The notes: generated by a model not told the origin, from the letters alone. DNA of 52,086 nt from Mogibacterium sp. (GCA_024403055.1 JAKSSO010000004.1:1-52086); one strand, 5' to 3'; positions 27,744-36,288 are shown, counted from the first letter of the stretch. Translations and numbers: made by a program.

Positions 27744-28844
27744 ATGAGCAATGAATTTCTGGAAGCTTTTGCAGATCTTCAGAAGGAAAAGAACCTTACA
27801 CAGGAAGAGATCATTAGCGCTATTAAGGATTCTATCGAGAATGCTTACAGAAAAAATTACGGTGCAGGCAACGTCCGTGTTGAGGTAGACATGGAGCAGG
27901 GTGCTGTTACCGTACTTATGGGAATGGAAGTAGTAGAAGAGGTCGAGGACGACATGACTCAGATCTCGCTTGCAGATGCAAGAGAACTGTATGAAGGATA
28001 TGAAGTGGGTGACGTGGTAGAGTATCAGATCGACCCTAAAGATTTCAACAGGATCGCTGCACAGGGTGCAAAACAGGTCTTCGTTCAGAAGAACAGAGAA
28101 GCTGAGCGTTCCAATTCATACAACGAGTATATCGACAAGAAGGGACAGATCATCAGCGGAAAAGTTGAGAGGATCAATAACGGAACTATCCTGCTTTCAC
28201 TCGGAAGCACAGAGGGTATCATTCCTAATTCAGAGCAGGTTTATACCGAATCCTTCAAGCCGGGCGACCGCATCAAGGTCTATGTAATGGATGTTAAGAA
28301 AGAGAGCAAGGGACCTCAGGTATTCCTCTCAAGATCACATCCGGGCCTGGTAAGAGGACTCTTCGAGCTCGAGATACCTGAGATCGCAGACGGAACTGTT
28401 GAGGTCAAGGGAATCGCAAGAGAAGCCGGCAGCAGAACAAAGATCGCTGTATATTCGCATGATGAGAACGTTGATCCTGTAGGTGCCTGCGTTGGTAACC
28501 GCGGCGGAAGAGTTCAGAACATCGCTGACGAGCTTTACGGAGAGAAGATCGACATCATCGTATGGGATGAGGATCCTGCTGTTCTTATCAGCAATGTGCT
28601 CAGACCTGCTATCGTTGAGGGAGTTTATGTAAATGAGGAAGAAAAGTCCGCTACAGCAGTAGTTCCTGAGCAGCAGCTCTCACTGGCTATCGGCCGCGAG
28701 GGACAGAATGTAAGACTCGCTGCAAGAGTCAGCGGATGGAAAATCGATATCAAGAGCAATGAACAGCTGAGAGAGATGGGATTTGCATTTGAGGAGTATG
28801 AGGACACAGATGAGGAGACATCAGTCGACGAAGCCGATGCGTAA
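27744..28844 (+). CDS. nusA: Transcription elongation/termination factor NusA
   Basis: RNA polymerase-associated factor, 366 residues, short form without C-terminal acidic repeats. The N-terminal polymerase-binding domain (1-130) is followed by S1 (GQIISGKVERINNGTILLSL) and two KH domains (PVGACVGNRGGRVQNIADEL; LAIGREGQNVRLAARVSGW). Good SD (AGGAGG). The ylxR frame overlaps its 3' end. Confidence 0.97.
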   Translation: MSNEFLEAFADLQKEKNLTQEEIISAIKDSIENAYRKNYGAGNVRVEVDMEQGAVTVLMGMEVVEEVEDDMTQISLADARELYEGYEVGDVVEYQIDPKDFNRIAAQGAKQVFVQKNREAERSNSYNEYIDKKGQIISGKVERINNGTILLSLGSTEGIIPNSEQVYTESFKPGDRIKVYVMDVKKESKGPQVFLSRSHPGLVRGLFELEIPEIADGTVEVKGIAREAGSRTKIAVYSHDENVDPVGACVGNRGGRVQNIADELYGEKIDIIVWDEDPAVLISNVLRPAIVEGVYVNEEEKSATAVVPEQQLSLAIGREGQNVRLAARVSGWKIDIKSNEQLREMGFAFEEYEDTDEETSVDEADA

Positions 28845-29076
28845 ATGTATCGGATGCCGCGAGTCATTCCCACAGGACGAACTCAAGAGGTTCACTATCA
28901 GGGATGGCATCATCACAGCAGATGAAAGTTACGGAAGAGGATTTTATCTCTGCCGAAAGCAAAGCTGCATGGAAGCGGCAATTAAGTCTAAAGCATTTAA
29001 CCGCGTCGCCGGTACAAAGGTCGACGCAGAAACCATAAAGGGATTAATGGAGGATAGCGAATGTCAAAAAAGATAA
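28810..29076 (+). CDS. ylxR: YlxR-family (DUF448) nucleic-acid-binding protein
   Basis: Small basic protein of 88 residues encoded between nusA and infB throughout Bacillota. PMRKCIGCRESFPQDEL, GRGFYLCRKQSCMEAA and AFNR match the family, including the Cys pairs. Start choice: ATG 28810 has TGAGGA 5-6 bases upstream, whereas ATG 28837 has no well-spaced site; further upstream starts are less likely. It overlaps nusA by 35 bases and infB by 16. The infB neighbour ylxQ (L7Ae-like) is missing. Confidence 0.9.
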   Translation: MRRHQSTKPMRKCIGCRESFPQDELKRFTIRDGIITADESYGRGFYLCRKQSCMEAAIKSKAFNRVAGTKVDAETIKGLMEDSECQKR

Positions 29077-31829
29077 GCGAACTTATTAAAGAGCTTGACA
29101 TTGATTTTGCAAAACTGAAGGGATATGCAGACCAGCTTGGTATTGAAGTCAAGACTGAGAGAACAAGCATTGATGATGCAGCAGCTGAGAGACTTTCCAA
29201 GACCGTTAACATGATCCTCGGAAGAAACACAGCCACTACAGGTGCCAACAAACCAAGACCTAAGGGTATTCCTATCATTAACAAGGAAGCTAAGGCAAAG
29301 CCGCCTATCGGCAAGCCTGTTATTCCTGCAGCTCCTGCACAGGAGGAGAAGGTCGAAGAGCCTGCAAAGGAAGAAGCTGAAAAGAAGCCTGTAACAGAAG
29401 ATGCTGCAGTCGAAGAGCCTGCAAAGGAAGCTCCTGTAAAGGAAGTGCCTGCTGAGGAAGCAGCTCATACAGAGCCGGTTAAGGAAGAGCCTGTAAAGAA
29501 GGAAGTTGCAGAGGAAGTTAAGCCTGAGGAAAAGCCGGCTGCTAAGGAAGAGAAGCCTGCTGTTCCTGAAAAGAAGAAAGAAGAGCCTATGGAAGAGGAG
29601 TATGTGAATGCTCCGAACAAGCCTATGCGCTTCAAGAAGATATCTGATGCCGAGACAGAGAAGAAAAAGGCAGAAGAAAGAAAAAAGCAGCAGCGTGAAC
29701 AGCAGAACAAGTTGCACGAAAACAAGTCAAGAAACGACAAGGGCGACAGAAATGATCGCAAGGGCAAGGGCGGCAAAGACGGTTCAGGAGATCGTCAGCA
29801 GCATCAGAGTCAAAGACGCAGTAACAGCAGCAATAATGCTCCGGCTGCAGACGCACCTAATGCTAACAAGAACAAGGGCAAGTCAAAGAAGTTCTTTGAT
29901 AACAAGGACCGCGACAAGCAGTCAAGATATGATCGTCGTGAGGATGGCAACGGCAATCGTCGCGGCAATAACAATAATGTTTATGACGAAGCAACTCTGG
30001 AGAAGAAAGAGCGTCATAAGAAGAACTATAAGAAGAAGGTAGAAGAAGAAGCACCAAGCATTGAGGAACTTCTCCCGGAAGGCACAATTGCAGTAACAGT
30101 TCCTATCACTGTTGCAGGACTCAGTGAGCAGGCAGAGATAAGTGTCAGCAAGATCATCATGGCTATGATGCAGATGGGTGTCATGGCTACTATCAACCAG
30201 ACACTTGATAAGGATGCTGTAGAGATGCTGGCTGAGGATCTCGGACTCCAGGTAGTTGTAACCGAGGAGCAGGAAGAAATCATCGAAGAGGGAATCGACA
30301 ATCACGAGGATAGTGAGAACGATCTCCAGCCACGTCCGCCTATCATCACTGTAATGGGTCACGTAGACCATGGTAAAACTTCTCTGCTCGATGCTATTCG
30401 TAACACAAATGTTACTGCTGGTGAGTCCGGCGGAATCACACAGCACATCGGTGCATCCGAGGTCATGATCAACGGAAAGAAGATCGTTTTCCTCGATACT
30501 CCGGGACATGAAGCTTTCACAACAATGCGTGCAAGAGGTGCGCAGGTAACAGATATAGCTATTCTGGTAGTTGCAGCAGATGACGGTGTAATGCCGCAGA
30601 CTGTTGAGTCTATCAGCCATGCCAAGGCTGCAGGCGTTCCTATCATCGTAGCTATCAACAAGATGGATAAAGACGGAGCCAACCCTAACAGAGTTAAGCA
30701 GGAACTCTCAGAGCACGGTATCCTCGTAGAGGACTGGGGCGGAGATGTTATCTCGGTGCCTGTTTCGGCAAAGAAGGGTGAAGGAATCACAGATCTGCTT
30801 GAGATGATCCTTCTCCAGGCAGAAGTGCTCGAACTCAGAGCAAATCCGGACAGACTGGCTCTCGGAACAGTAATAGAAGCAAGACTTGACAAGACCAAGG
30901 GTCCTGTTGCCACACTGCTTGTTTCCAACGGAACGATCAAGACCGGTCAGAGCGTTGTAGCAGGTACAGCTGCCGGCAAGATCAGGGTAATGACAGATTT
31001 CAAGGGCAAGCCGATCAGAAAGGCCGGTCCTGCAACTGCAGTTGAGATCCTCGGACTTTCAGAAGTCCCTGCTGCAGGTGATGCATTCAATGCAGTAAGA
31101 GATGATAAGACTGCAAAGGAGATCGCTAACAGACGTAAAGAGAAGATGAGAGAAGAAGTACTTGCCAAGAATGCAAGCATGACTCTCGACAAGCTCTTCG
31201 CTCAGATCCAGGAAGGCGAGGCAAAGGAACTCAACCTCATCATCAAGGGAGACGTTCAGGGTTCTGTAGGCGCTATCATCTCGTCACTTGAGAAGCTTGA
31301 AACACCTGAGGTAAAGATCAAAGTTATCCACTCAGGCGTTGGTACTATCAATGAGTCCGACATAATGCTCGCTGAGACATCCAACGCGATCATCATCGGA
31401 TTCAACGTAAGACCTACTTCTGCAGTTGAAAAGCAGGCTGCAGACGCTGATGTCGAGCTCAGACTTTACAGAGTCATCTATGATATCATTGACGATATTC
31501 AGGATGCCATGAAGGGTATGCTTGATCCTGAATACAAGGAGAAGGTACTCGGAAAGGCAGTCGTACGTGACACATTCAAGGTACCTAATCTCGGTATCGT
31601 TGCAGGATGCTACGTTAATGAGGGCATCGTTAAACGAAATGAACAGATCCGTCTTGTACGTGACGGCATAGTTATCCACGAAGGTGTTATCTCATCACTG
31701 AAGAGATTCAAGGATGACGCCAAGGAAGTAGCTGCGGGCTACGAGTGCGGACTTGGTATCGAGAAATATAACGACATCAAGCCTGATGATATCATCGAGT
31801 GCTTCACAATGGTTGAAATCGAAAGATAA
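29061..31829 (+). CDS. infB: Translation initiation factor IF-2
   Basis: GTPase bringing initiator tRNA to the 30S subunit, 922 residues. A small N-terminal helical domain (KKISELIKELDIDFAKLKGY) is followed by a repetitive Glu/Pro/Lys/Ala segment (about 90-185) and a Lys/Asn/Arg/Asp-rich linker (about 195-325). Next come a conserved N-domain (about 340-410), the G domain (GHVDHGKT at 433-440, DTPGHEAF, NKMD near 533), and beta-barrel and C2 domains. Such unstructured N-terminal linkers are known in IF-2 and vary in length. The start overlaps ylxR by 16 bases. rbfA does not follow. Confidence 0.98.
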   Translation: MSKKISELIKELDIDFAKLKGYADQLGIEVKTERTSIDDAAAERLSKTVNMILGRNTATTGANKPRPKGIPIINKEAKAKPPIGKPVIPAAPAQEEKVEEPAKEEAEKKPVTEDAAVEEPAKEAPVKEVPAEEAAHTEPVKEEPVKKEVAEEVKPEEKPAAKEEKPAVPEKKKEEPMEEEYVNAPNKPMRFKKISDAETEKKKAEERKKQQREQQNKLHENKSRNDKGDRNDRKGKGGKDGSGDRQQHQSQRRSNSSNNAPAADAPNANKNKGKSKKFFDNKDRDKQSRYDRREDGNGNRRGNNNNVYDEATLEKKERHKKNYKKKVEEEAPSIEELLPEGTIAVTVPITVAGLSEQAEISVSKIIMAMMQMGVMATINQTLDKDAVEMLAEDLGLQVVVTEEQEEIIEEGIDNHEDSENDLQPRPPIITVMGHVDHGKTSLLDAIRNTNVTAGESGGITQHIGASEVMINGKKIVFLDTPGHEAFTTMRARGAQVTDIAILVVAADDGVMPQTVESISHAKAAGVPIIVAINKMDKDGANPNRVKQELSEHGILVEDWGGDVISVPVSAKKGEGITDLLEMILLQAEVLELRANPDRLALGTVIEARLDKTKGPVATLLVSNGTIKTGQSVVAGTAAGKIRVMTDFKGKPIRKAGPATAVEILGLSEVPAAGDAFNAVRDDKTAKEIANRRKEKMREEVLAKNASMTLDKLFAQIQEGEAKELNLIIKGDVQGSVGAIISSLEKLETPEVKIKVIHSGVGTINESDIMLAETSNAIIIGFNVRPTSAVEKQAADADVELRLYRVIYDIIDDIQDAMKGMLDPEYKEKVLGKAVVRDTFKVPNLGIVAGCYVNEGIVKRNEQIRLVRDGIVIHEGVISSLKRFKDDAKEVAAGYECGLGIEKYNDIKPDDIIECFTMVEIER

Positions 31830-31843
31830 CGAATAATCGTTAT
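31826..31843 (+). other. Short palindrome after infB
   Basis: ATAACGA and TCGTTAT form a perfect 7-bp stem with a 4-base loop overlapping the infB stop. The T-run (31851-31855) lies 7 bases further, so it is at best a weak terminator. A possible extended -10 (TGTAATAAT, 31867-31875) for the next gene follows without a good -35. Confidence 0.4.
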
Positions 31844-31895
31844 GTCCGGATTTTTAATAAAACGTTTGTAATAATTTGAAAGGAGTATATTTTTC

Positions 31896-33125
31896 ATGAA
31901 AAACGTTAAATGTCTTAAATGCATAAAGTGCGGCAAGGAGTACGAAGCAACTCCGGATGCAACAACCTGCGAATGCGGCGGCATTCTCGATGTAGTTTAT
32001 GATTACGACTATATTAAGGAGAATTACACACCTGAAAGCATTTCTGCAAGTGACAACAATACCATGTGGCGTTATCGTCCATTCCTTCCTGTAGAGGAAG
32101 ATACTAAGCAGCCACCTCTTAGAGTTGGCTGGTCGCCACTCTACGAAGAGCCACGCATGGCTGAGAAGCTCGGAATTGCTAAGTTCTGGCTTAAGGATGA
32201 CGGTCTTAACCCTACAGGCTCCCTCAAGGACAGAGCAAGCTCAATGGGAGTTGCAAAAGCTATCGAGGCAGGATATGAGACTATCGCATGCTCATCCACA
32301 GGAAATGCAGCAAGCTCACTGGCAGGCAATGCCGCAGCTGCAGGACTTAAGACTGTAATCTTCGTTCCTGAGAGAGCTCCTATCGGTAAGGTTGCACAGC
32401 TCCTTATCTTTGGTGCAAAAGTTATCTCCGTTAAGGGAAACTACGAGGAGACTTTCGAACTCTCCAAGGAAGCTATCGATGAGTACGGCTGGTACAACAG
32501 AAACGCTGCTATCAACTGCTACCTTATGGAAGGTAAGAAGACAGTTTCTCTCGAGATCGCTGAGCAGCTCGGATGGAAGGCTCCTGACTATGTTGCACTG
32601 TCAACAGGTGACGGATGCACTATCGCAGGTGTATGGAAGGGCTTCAAGGATCTCTACAATGCAGGATTTATTGACAAACTGCCTAAGCTGATCTCTGTTC
32701 AGTCAGTAAACACTTGTCCTATCAATGTTGCTGCACGTACAGGCGAGCCATGGCAGCCAATGGAAGAGAACACTCTGGCTGACTCCATCTCTGTAGGAGT
32801 TCCTCGTAATCCGGACAAAGCAATCAACGCTATCGTTGAATCCGGCGGCATTCCTGTTGAGGTTACAGACGATGAGATCCTCGAGGCAATGAGAATGACA
32901 GGAAGAGAGTGCGGAGTATTCGGTGAGCCTGCAGGCGTTACAGGCATGGCAGGTCTCTACAAGCTCTGCAAGGAAGGCAAGATCCCTGCAGATGCAACAG
33001 TTGTATCGATCATCTCCGGAAACGGACTTAAGGATACTGCTAACGGAATCAAGGCAGCAGGCGAGCCGATCAAGCTTGAGCCGGACATGGATAAGCTGCG
33101 TAAGGTTCTCGAGGCTGATATGTAG
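31896..33125 (+). CDS. thrC: Zinc-ribbon threonine synthase (fold-type II PLP enzyme)
   Basis: PLP enzyme predicted to convert O-phosphohomoserine to threonine; 409 residues. An N-terminal zinc ribbon (CIKCGKEY and CECGG, first 30 residues) precedes the fold-type II core with the PLP lysine in GSLKDRAS (about residue 110), the substrate/cofactor loop CSSTGNAASSLAG, and ISGNGLKDT near the C-terminus. AAAGGAG lies upstream. No other threonine gene (hom, thrB) is near; it stands between the infB operon and another PLP enzyme of the same fold, so a catabolic deaminase-like role cannot be excluded. Confidence 0.85.
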   Translation: MKNVKCLKCIKCGKEYEATPDATTCECGGILDVVYDYDYIKENYTPESISASDNNTMWRYRPFLPVEEDTKQPPLRVGWSPLYEEPRMAEKLGIAKFWLKDDGLNPTGSLKDRASSMGVAKAIEAGYETIACSSTGNAASSLAGNAAAAGLKTVIFVPERAPIGKVAQLLIFGAKVISVKGNYEETFELSKEAIDEYGWYNRNAAINCYLMEGKKTVSLEIAEQLGWKAPDYVALSTGDGCTIAGVWKGFKDLYNAGFIDKLPKLISVQSVNTCPINVAARTGEPWQPMEENTLADSISVGVPRNPDKAINAIVESGGIPVEVTDDEILEAMRMTGRECGVFGEPAGVTGMAGLYKLCKEGKIPADATVVSIISGNGLKDTANGIKAAGEPIKLEPDMDKLRKVLEADM

Positions 33126-33135
33126 TTAATATATA

Positions 33136-33172
33136 AAAGCTGTCCAAAAAAATTGTAATTTTGGACAGCTTT
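33136..33172. terminator. Long hairpin terminator after thrC
   Basis: AAAGCTGTCCAAAA (33136-33149) and TTTTGGACAGCTTT (33159-33172) are perfectly complementary over 14 bp around a 9-base loop. A/T ends on both sides suggest bidirectional use, though no long T-run follows. Confidence 0.75.
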
Positions 33173-33185
33173 GACTGACATTTTA

Positions 33186-33217
33186 TTGACATATAAAATT
33201 TTTTTTGGCAATATAAA
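33186..33217 (+). promoter_or_regulatory. Probable promoter region of the 490-residue PLP enzyme
   Basis: A perfect TTGACA at 33186-33191 is followed by AT-rich sequence with -10 candidates CAATAT (33209-33214, 17-base spacer) or TATAAA (33212-33217, 20-base spacer). An alternative is TTGGCA (33205-33210) with GATATT (33227-33232). A perfect 10-base palindrome GACATATGTC lies downstream at 33250-33259 and could be an operator. Confidence 0.45.
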
Positions 33218-33286
33218 AATATACGAGATATTCATGTGTAATGCATGTGGACATATGTCGATTAATAGTATTTACGGAGGTATGAA

Positions 33287-34759
33287 ATGCTTAATCTCAA
33301 AATCAATGAAAAGGGATTGAAGAACAACATTGAGCGTGCAAAGGCTCAGAACATTATCCTGCCGACTATCGAGCAGCAGATGCATCCTGAGAAGATTCCT
33401 CAGAAGATCCTCGATAAGCTGACTAATGTCGGACTTTGGGATATCGATCCTGTTAACCTGTTCCGTATCACTTGGAAGAACGAGCAGAAGGAATCCGGCG
33501 GACTTTTCCACGGTCCTAACTACATCGTACTGCCACCAGAGCTGACAGGCGTTAAGTGCCGTATCATCTGCATGATCGGTAAGTGGTTCCCAACAGGATG
33601 CCATAAGGTAGGCGCATCCTATGGTTGCCTTATTCCTGAGTTTGTAACAGGAAAGTTTGACACTAATTTCCATAAGGCTGTATGGCCTTCAACAGGTAAC
33701 TACTGCAGAGGCGGTGCTTTCGACAGCGCACTTCTGGGTGTTTATTCTGTTGCTATTCTGCCTGAGGGCATGAGCCGTGAGAGATTTGACTGGCTGAAGA
33801 ACGTTGCAAGTGAAGTTATCGCTACACCTGGAACAGAGTCCAATGTTAAGGAGATCTTCGACAAGACTCACGAGCTTAAGGCTACAAGAGATGACGTACT
33901 TATCCTCAACCAGTTTGAGCAGATGGGTAACTACATGTGGCATTACAATGTAACAGGTAATGCTATTGCTGATGCATTCGAAGAGATCAAGGGTGAGAAC
34001 GGAAACCTCGCAGGTATGGCATTCACTTCCGGTTCAGCAGGAACAATGGCTTCCGGCGACAGACTGAAGGAACTCTATCCTAACGCTAAGCTCGCAGTAG
34101 GCGAAGCTCTGCAGTGCCCAACTCTGCTTGATAACGGATTTGGCGCTCACAGAATCGAAGGAATCGGCGACAAGCACGTTCCATGGATCCACAATGTTAA
34201 GAATACTGACATGGTTATCGATATTGACGACGAAGATTCCCAGAAGATCCTGAGACTCTTCAACGAGCCTATCGGACGCGAGTATCTTAAGGAGCAGGGC
34301 GTTGATCCTGAGCTCGTAGACATGCTCGGTTACTTTGGTATCAGTGGCATTGCTAACATGCTTTGCTGCATTAAGATGGCTAAATACTATGAACTGACTG
34401 AGAACGACGTTCTTGCTACAGTTATGACTGACTCTTCAGTTATGTACGGTTCCAGAATCAAGGAACTCCAGGACGAGGATGGCGAGTACACTCACGAGAT
34501 GGCTGCTCTTGATTATCATGAGCACATTCTGGGCGAGAAGGCTGACAACATGCTCGAGCTGCGTTACACTGACAGAAAGAGAATCCATAACCTCAAGTAC
34601 TACACTTGGGTTGAGCAGCAGGGTAAGACAAGTGATGAACTGAACGCTCTCTGGTATGATGAGGCAAACACTTGGGGTGCTCTCAGAAAAGAAAGAGCTA
34701 AAATCGATGATCTTATCAACGAGTTCAACGAGGCTACTGGCCTGCTGAAGAATCTTTAA
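33287..34759 (+). CDS. Uncharacterised fold-type II PLP enzyme (cysteine synthase/tryptophan synthase beta-like)
   Basis: Single-gene unit encoding 490 residues. I recognise it as a type found in amino-acid- and purine-fermenting Clostridia and usually labelled PLP-dependent enzyme or beta subunit; its reaction is unknown to me. The PLP lysine is probably in FPTGCHKVGASYG (about residue 108), with the phosphate-binding asparagine region in WPSTGNYCRGGA and a Gly-rich loop TSGSAGTMASGD. It is longer than cysteine synthase (about 310) and diaminopropionate ammonia-lyase (about 400). A possible relation to the PLP subunit of 2-amino-4-ketopentanoate thiolase (OrtB) deserves testing, but no small OrtA partner is adjacent. 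ACGGAGG precedes the ATG. It has its own promoter and terminator. Confidence 0.8.
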   Translation: MLNLKINEKGLKNNIERAKAQNIILPTIEQQMHPEKIPQKILDKLTNVGLWDIDPVNLFRITWKNEQKESGGLFHGPNYIVLPPELTGVKCRIICMIGKWFPTGCHKVGASYGCLIPEFVTGKFDTNFHKAVWPSTGNYCRGGAFDSALLGVYSVAILPEGMSRERFDWLKNVASEVIATPGTESNVKEIFDKTHELKATRDDVLILNQFEQMGNYMWHYNVTGNAIADAFEEIKGENGNLAGMAFTSGSAGTMASGDRLKELYPNAKLAVGEALQCPTLLDNGFGAHRIEGIGDKHVPWIHNVKNTDMVIDIDDEDSQKILRLFNEPIGREYLKEQGVDPELVDMLGYFGISGIANMLCCIKMAKYYELTENDVLATVMTDSSVMYGSRIKELQDEDGEYTHEMAALDYHEHILGEKADNMLELRYTDRKRIHNLKYYTWVEQQGKTSDELNALWYDEANTWGALRKERAKIDDLINEFNEATGLLKNL

Positions 34760-34764
34760 TATGT

Positions 34765-34800
34765 AATGGGGGAGACAACTTTACGTTGTCACCCCATTTT
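34765..34800 (+). terminator. Rho-independent terminator after the PLP enzyme
   Basis: AATGGGG (34765-34771) and ACAAC (34775-34779) pair with GTTGT (34785-34789) and CCCCATT (34792-34798) across a small internal bulge, ending in TTTT. Confidence 0.85.
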
Positions 34801-34850
34801 GCATTTCATTACAGCAGGAAATAAAATCCGGTGATTCGAACCATTTTTTC

Positions 34851-34879
34851 TTGATATTGCGAAATATTAAAATTATAAT
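34851..34879 (+). promoter_or_regulatory. Sigma-A promoter of the BMP/ABC transporter operon
   Basis: TTGATA (34851-34856), exactly 17 bases, and a perfect TATAAT (34874-34879). Predicted start near 34886. Confidence 0.85.
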
Positions 34880-34897
34880 GGTCTTATCATAGTAATT

Positions 34898-34936
34898 CTG
34901 CTTATGTGCTATAAAGGCGATTTCGGTGCAAAGCAG
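34898..34936 (+). other. Structured leader of the transporter operon
   Basis: CTGCTT (34898-34903) pairs with AAGCAG (34931-34936), with a short inner TGC/GCA pairing. It lies in an 87-base leader before the lipoprotein gene. I could not fit it to the purine riboswitch consensus (the conserved J2/3 and loop sequences are missing), and no ligand can be named. Confidence 0.35.
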
Positions 34937-34972
34937 ATATCTCTCTATTTATTTTTACAGGAGGATTATTTC

Positions 34973-36172
34973 ATGAAGAAGAAACTTTTTGCTATTATGG
35001 TTTGCCTGACCATGGTAATGATGCCTGTACTTTCAAGCTGCGGTGGTAGCGATGACGGTGCTAGCGATGGCATCAAAGTTGGACTGATCTGTCTCCATGA
35101 CGAGAACTCAACTTATGACCTCAACTTCATCAACGCATTCAATGACACATGCGAGAAGCTGGGAGTTACTGGTATCGTAAAGACTAACGTTCCAGAGGGA
35201 CAGGAGTGCTACGATACAGCTGGTGAGCTCGTAGACGAGGGATGCTCAATCATCTTTGCTGACTCTTTCGGTCATGAGGACTTCATGATCCAGGCAGCTA
35301 AGGAATATCCTGATGTACAGTTCTGCCACGCAACTGGTACTAAGGCTCACACTGAGGGTCTTGACAACTACCACAATGCATTCGCAGCTATCTATCAGGG
35401 TCGTTACCTCGCAGGCGTTGCTGCAGGTATGAAGCTGAACGAGATGATCGAGGCTGGCACAATCACTGCTGATCAGGCTAAGATCGGATACGTTGGAGCA
35501 TTCACTTATGCAGAAGTAGTTTCCGGTTACACATCATTCTTCCTCGGCGCTCGCTCTGTTTGCGAATCCGCAACTATGGACGTAACATTCACAGGTTCAT
35601 GGTATGACGAGACAGCTGAGAAGGAAGGCGCTACTAAGCTGATCCAGGGCGGATGCGTTCTGATTTCACAGCACGCTGACTCCATGGGAGCTCCTACAGC
35701 TTGTGAAGAGGCTGGAGTACCTGACGTTTCCTACAACGGAAGCACAGTAGATGCTTGCCCTAACACATTTATCGTAGCATCCAAGATCAACTGGTCACCT
35801 TACTATGAGTATGCAATCACTGCTGCACAGAACGGTGAGGCTATCGACGCTGACTGGACTGGTACTCTTGAGACTGGTTCTGTAGAGCTTACAGAGGTTA
35901 ACGAGAAGGCTGCTGCAAAGGGAACTGTTGAGAAGCTGGAAGAGGTTAAGGCTGGACTCATTGATGGATCCATCCACGTATTCGATACTTCAATGTTCAC
36001 TAAGGACGGAAAGGCACTGACAAGCTACAAGGCTGACGTAGATACTGATCCTGATTACACACCAGACACAGAGGTAATCACTGATGGTTACTTCCATGAG
36101 TCCGAGTTCAGATCAGCTCCTTACTTCGATCTCCAGATCGATGGTATCAACCTGCTTGATACAGCATTCTAA
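34973..36172 (+). CDS. BMP-family substrate-binding lipoprotein (nucleoside/purine ABC transporter)
   Basis: Extracellular binding lipoprotein, 399 residues. A signal peptide with basic start, hydrophobic core and lipobox LSSC (Cys23) is followed by a Ser/Gly/Asp linker and the periplasmic-binding fold: IKVGLICLHDENSTYDLNF, IIFADSFGHEDF, CHATGTKAH, HNAFAAIYQGRYLAGVAAG. This is the Bmp/PnrA/Med family, whose studied members bind nucleosides. The ATG at 34973 follows AGGAGG; a frame opening 69 bases earlier lacks these signals. The operon context with adenine deaminase favours purines or purine nucleosides. A hairpin after the gene may keep its expression above that of the downstream genes. Confidence 0.93.
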   Translation: MKKKLFAIMVCLTMVMMPVLSSCGGSDDGASDGIKVGLICLHDENSTYDLNFINAFNDTCEKLGVTGIVKTNVPEGQECYDTAGELVDEGCSIIFADSFGHEDFMIQAAKEYPDVQFCHATGTKAHTEGLDNYHNAFAAIYQGRYLAGVAAGMKLNEMIEAGTITADQAKIGYVGAFTYAEVVSGYTSFFLGARSVCESATMDVTFTGSWYDETAEKEGATKLIQGGCVLISQHADSMGAPTACEEAGVPDVSYNGSTVDACPNTFIVASKINWSPYYEYAITAAQNGEAIDADWTGTLETGSVELTEVNEKAAAKGTVEKLEEVKAGLIDGSIHVFDTSMFTKDGKALTSYKADVDTDPDYTPDTEVITDGYFHESEFRSAPYFDLQIDGINLLDTAF

Positions 36173-36216
36173 TTCGGTGTAGGACACAGTACTGACTAAT
36201 AATCAATAATGAGAAG

Positions 36217-36246
36217 TGACCGGTCCCGCGGGAGTGGGACCGGTCA
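36217..36246 (+). terminator. Intercistronic hairpin between the lipoprotein and ATPase genes
   Basis: TGACCGGTCCC (36217-36227) and GGGACCGGTCA (36236-36246) are perfectly complementary over 11 bp with an 8-base loop. Only TATTT follows, so partial termination or protection of the upstream mRNA is likelier than full termination. Confidence 0.7.
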
Positions 36247-36288
36247 TATTTCAAAATAACAGACCCAAAACAGAAGGGGGACATAATT

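Noticed and set aside
29064..30620. Several long antisense and alternative-frame ORFs over infB
   Set aside because: They arise from the biased, repetitive Glu/Lys/Ala codons of the IF-2 linker; compositions such as runs of Leu, Phe and Ser are typical of shadows.
33287..34759. Calling the 490-residue PLP enzyme 2,3-diaminopropionate ammonia-lyase (YgeX)
   Set aside because: It is about 90 residues longer and its motif surroundings differ; the context is suggestive but not enough for a name.
34880..34972. Purine riboswitch before the BMP lipoprotein
   Set aside because: The conserved loop and junction bases of the purine aptamer are not present; only a simple stem can be drawn.
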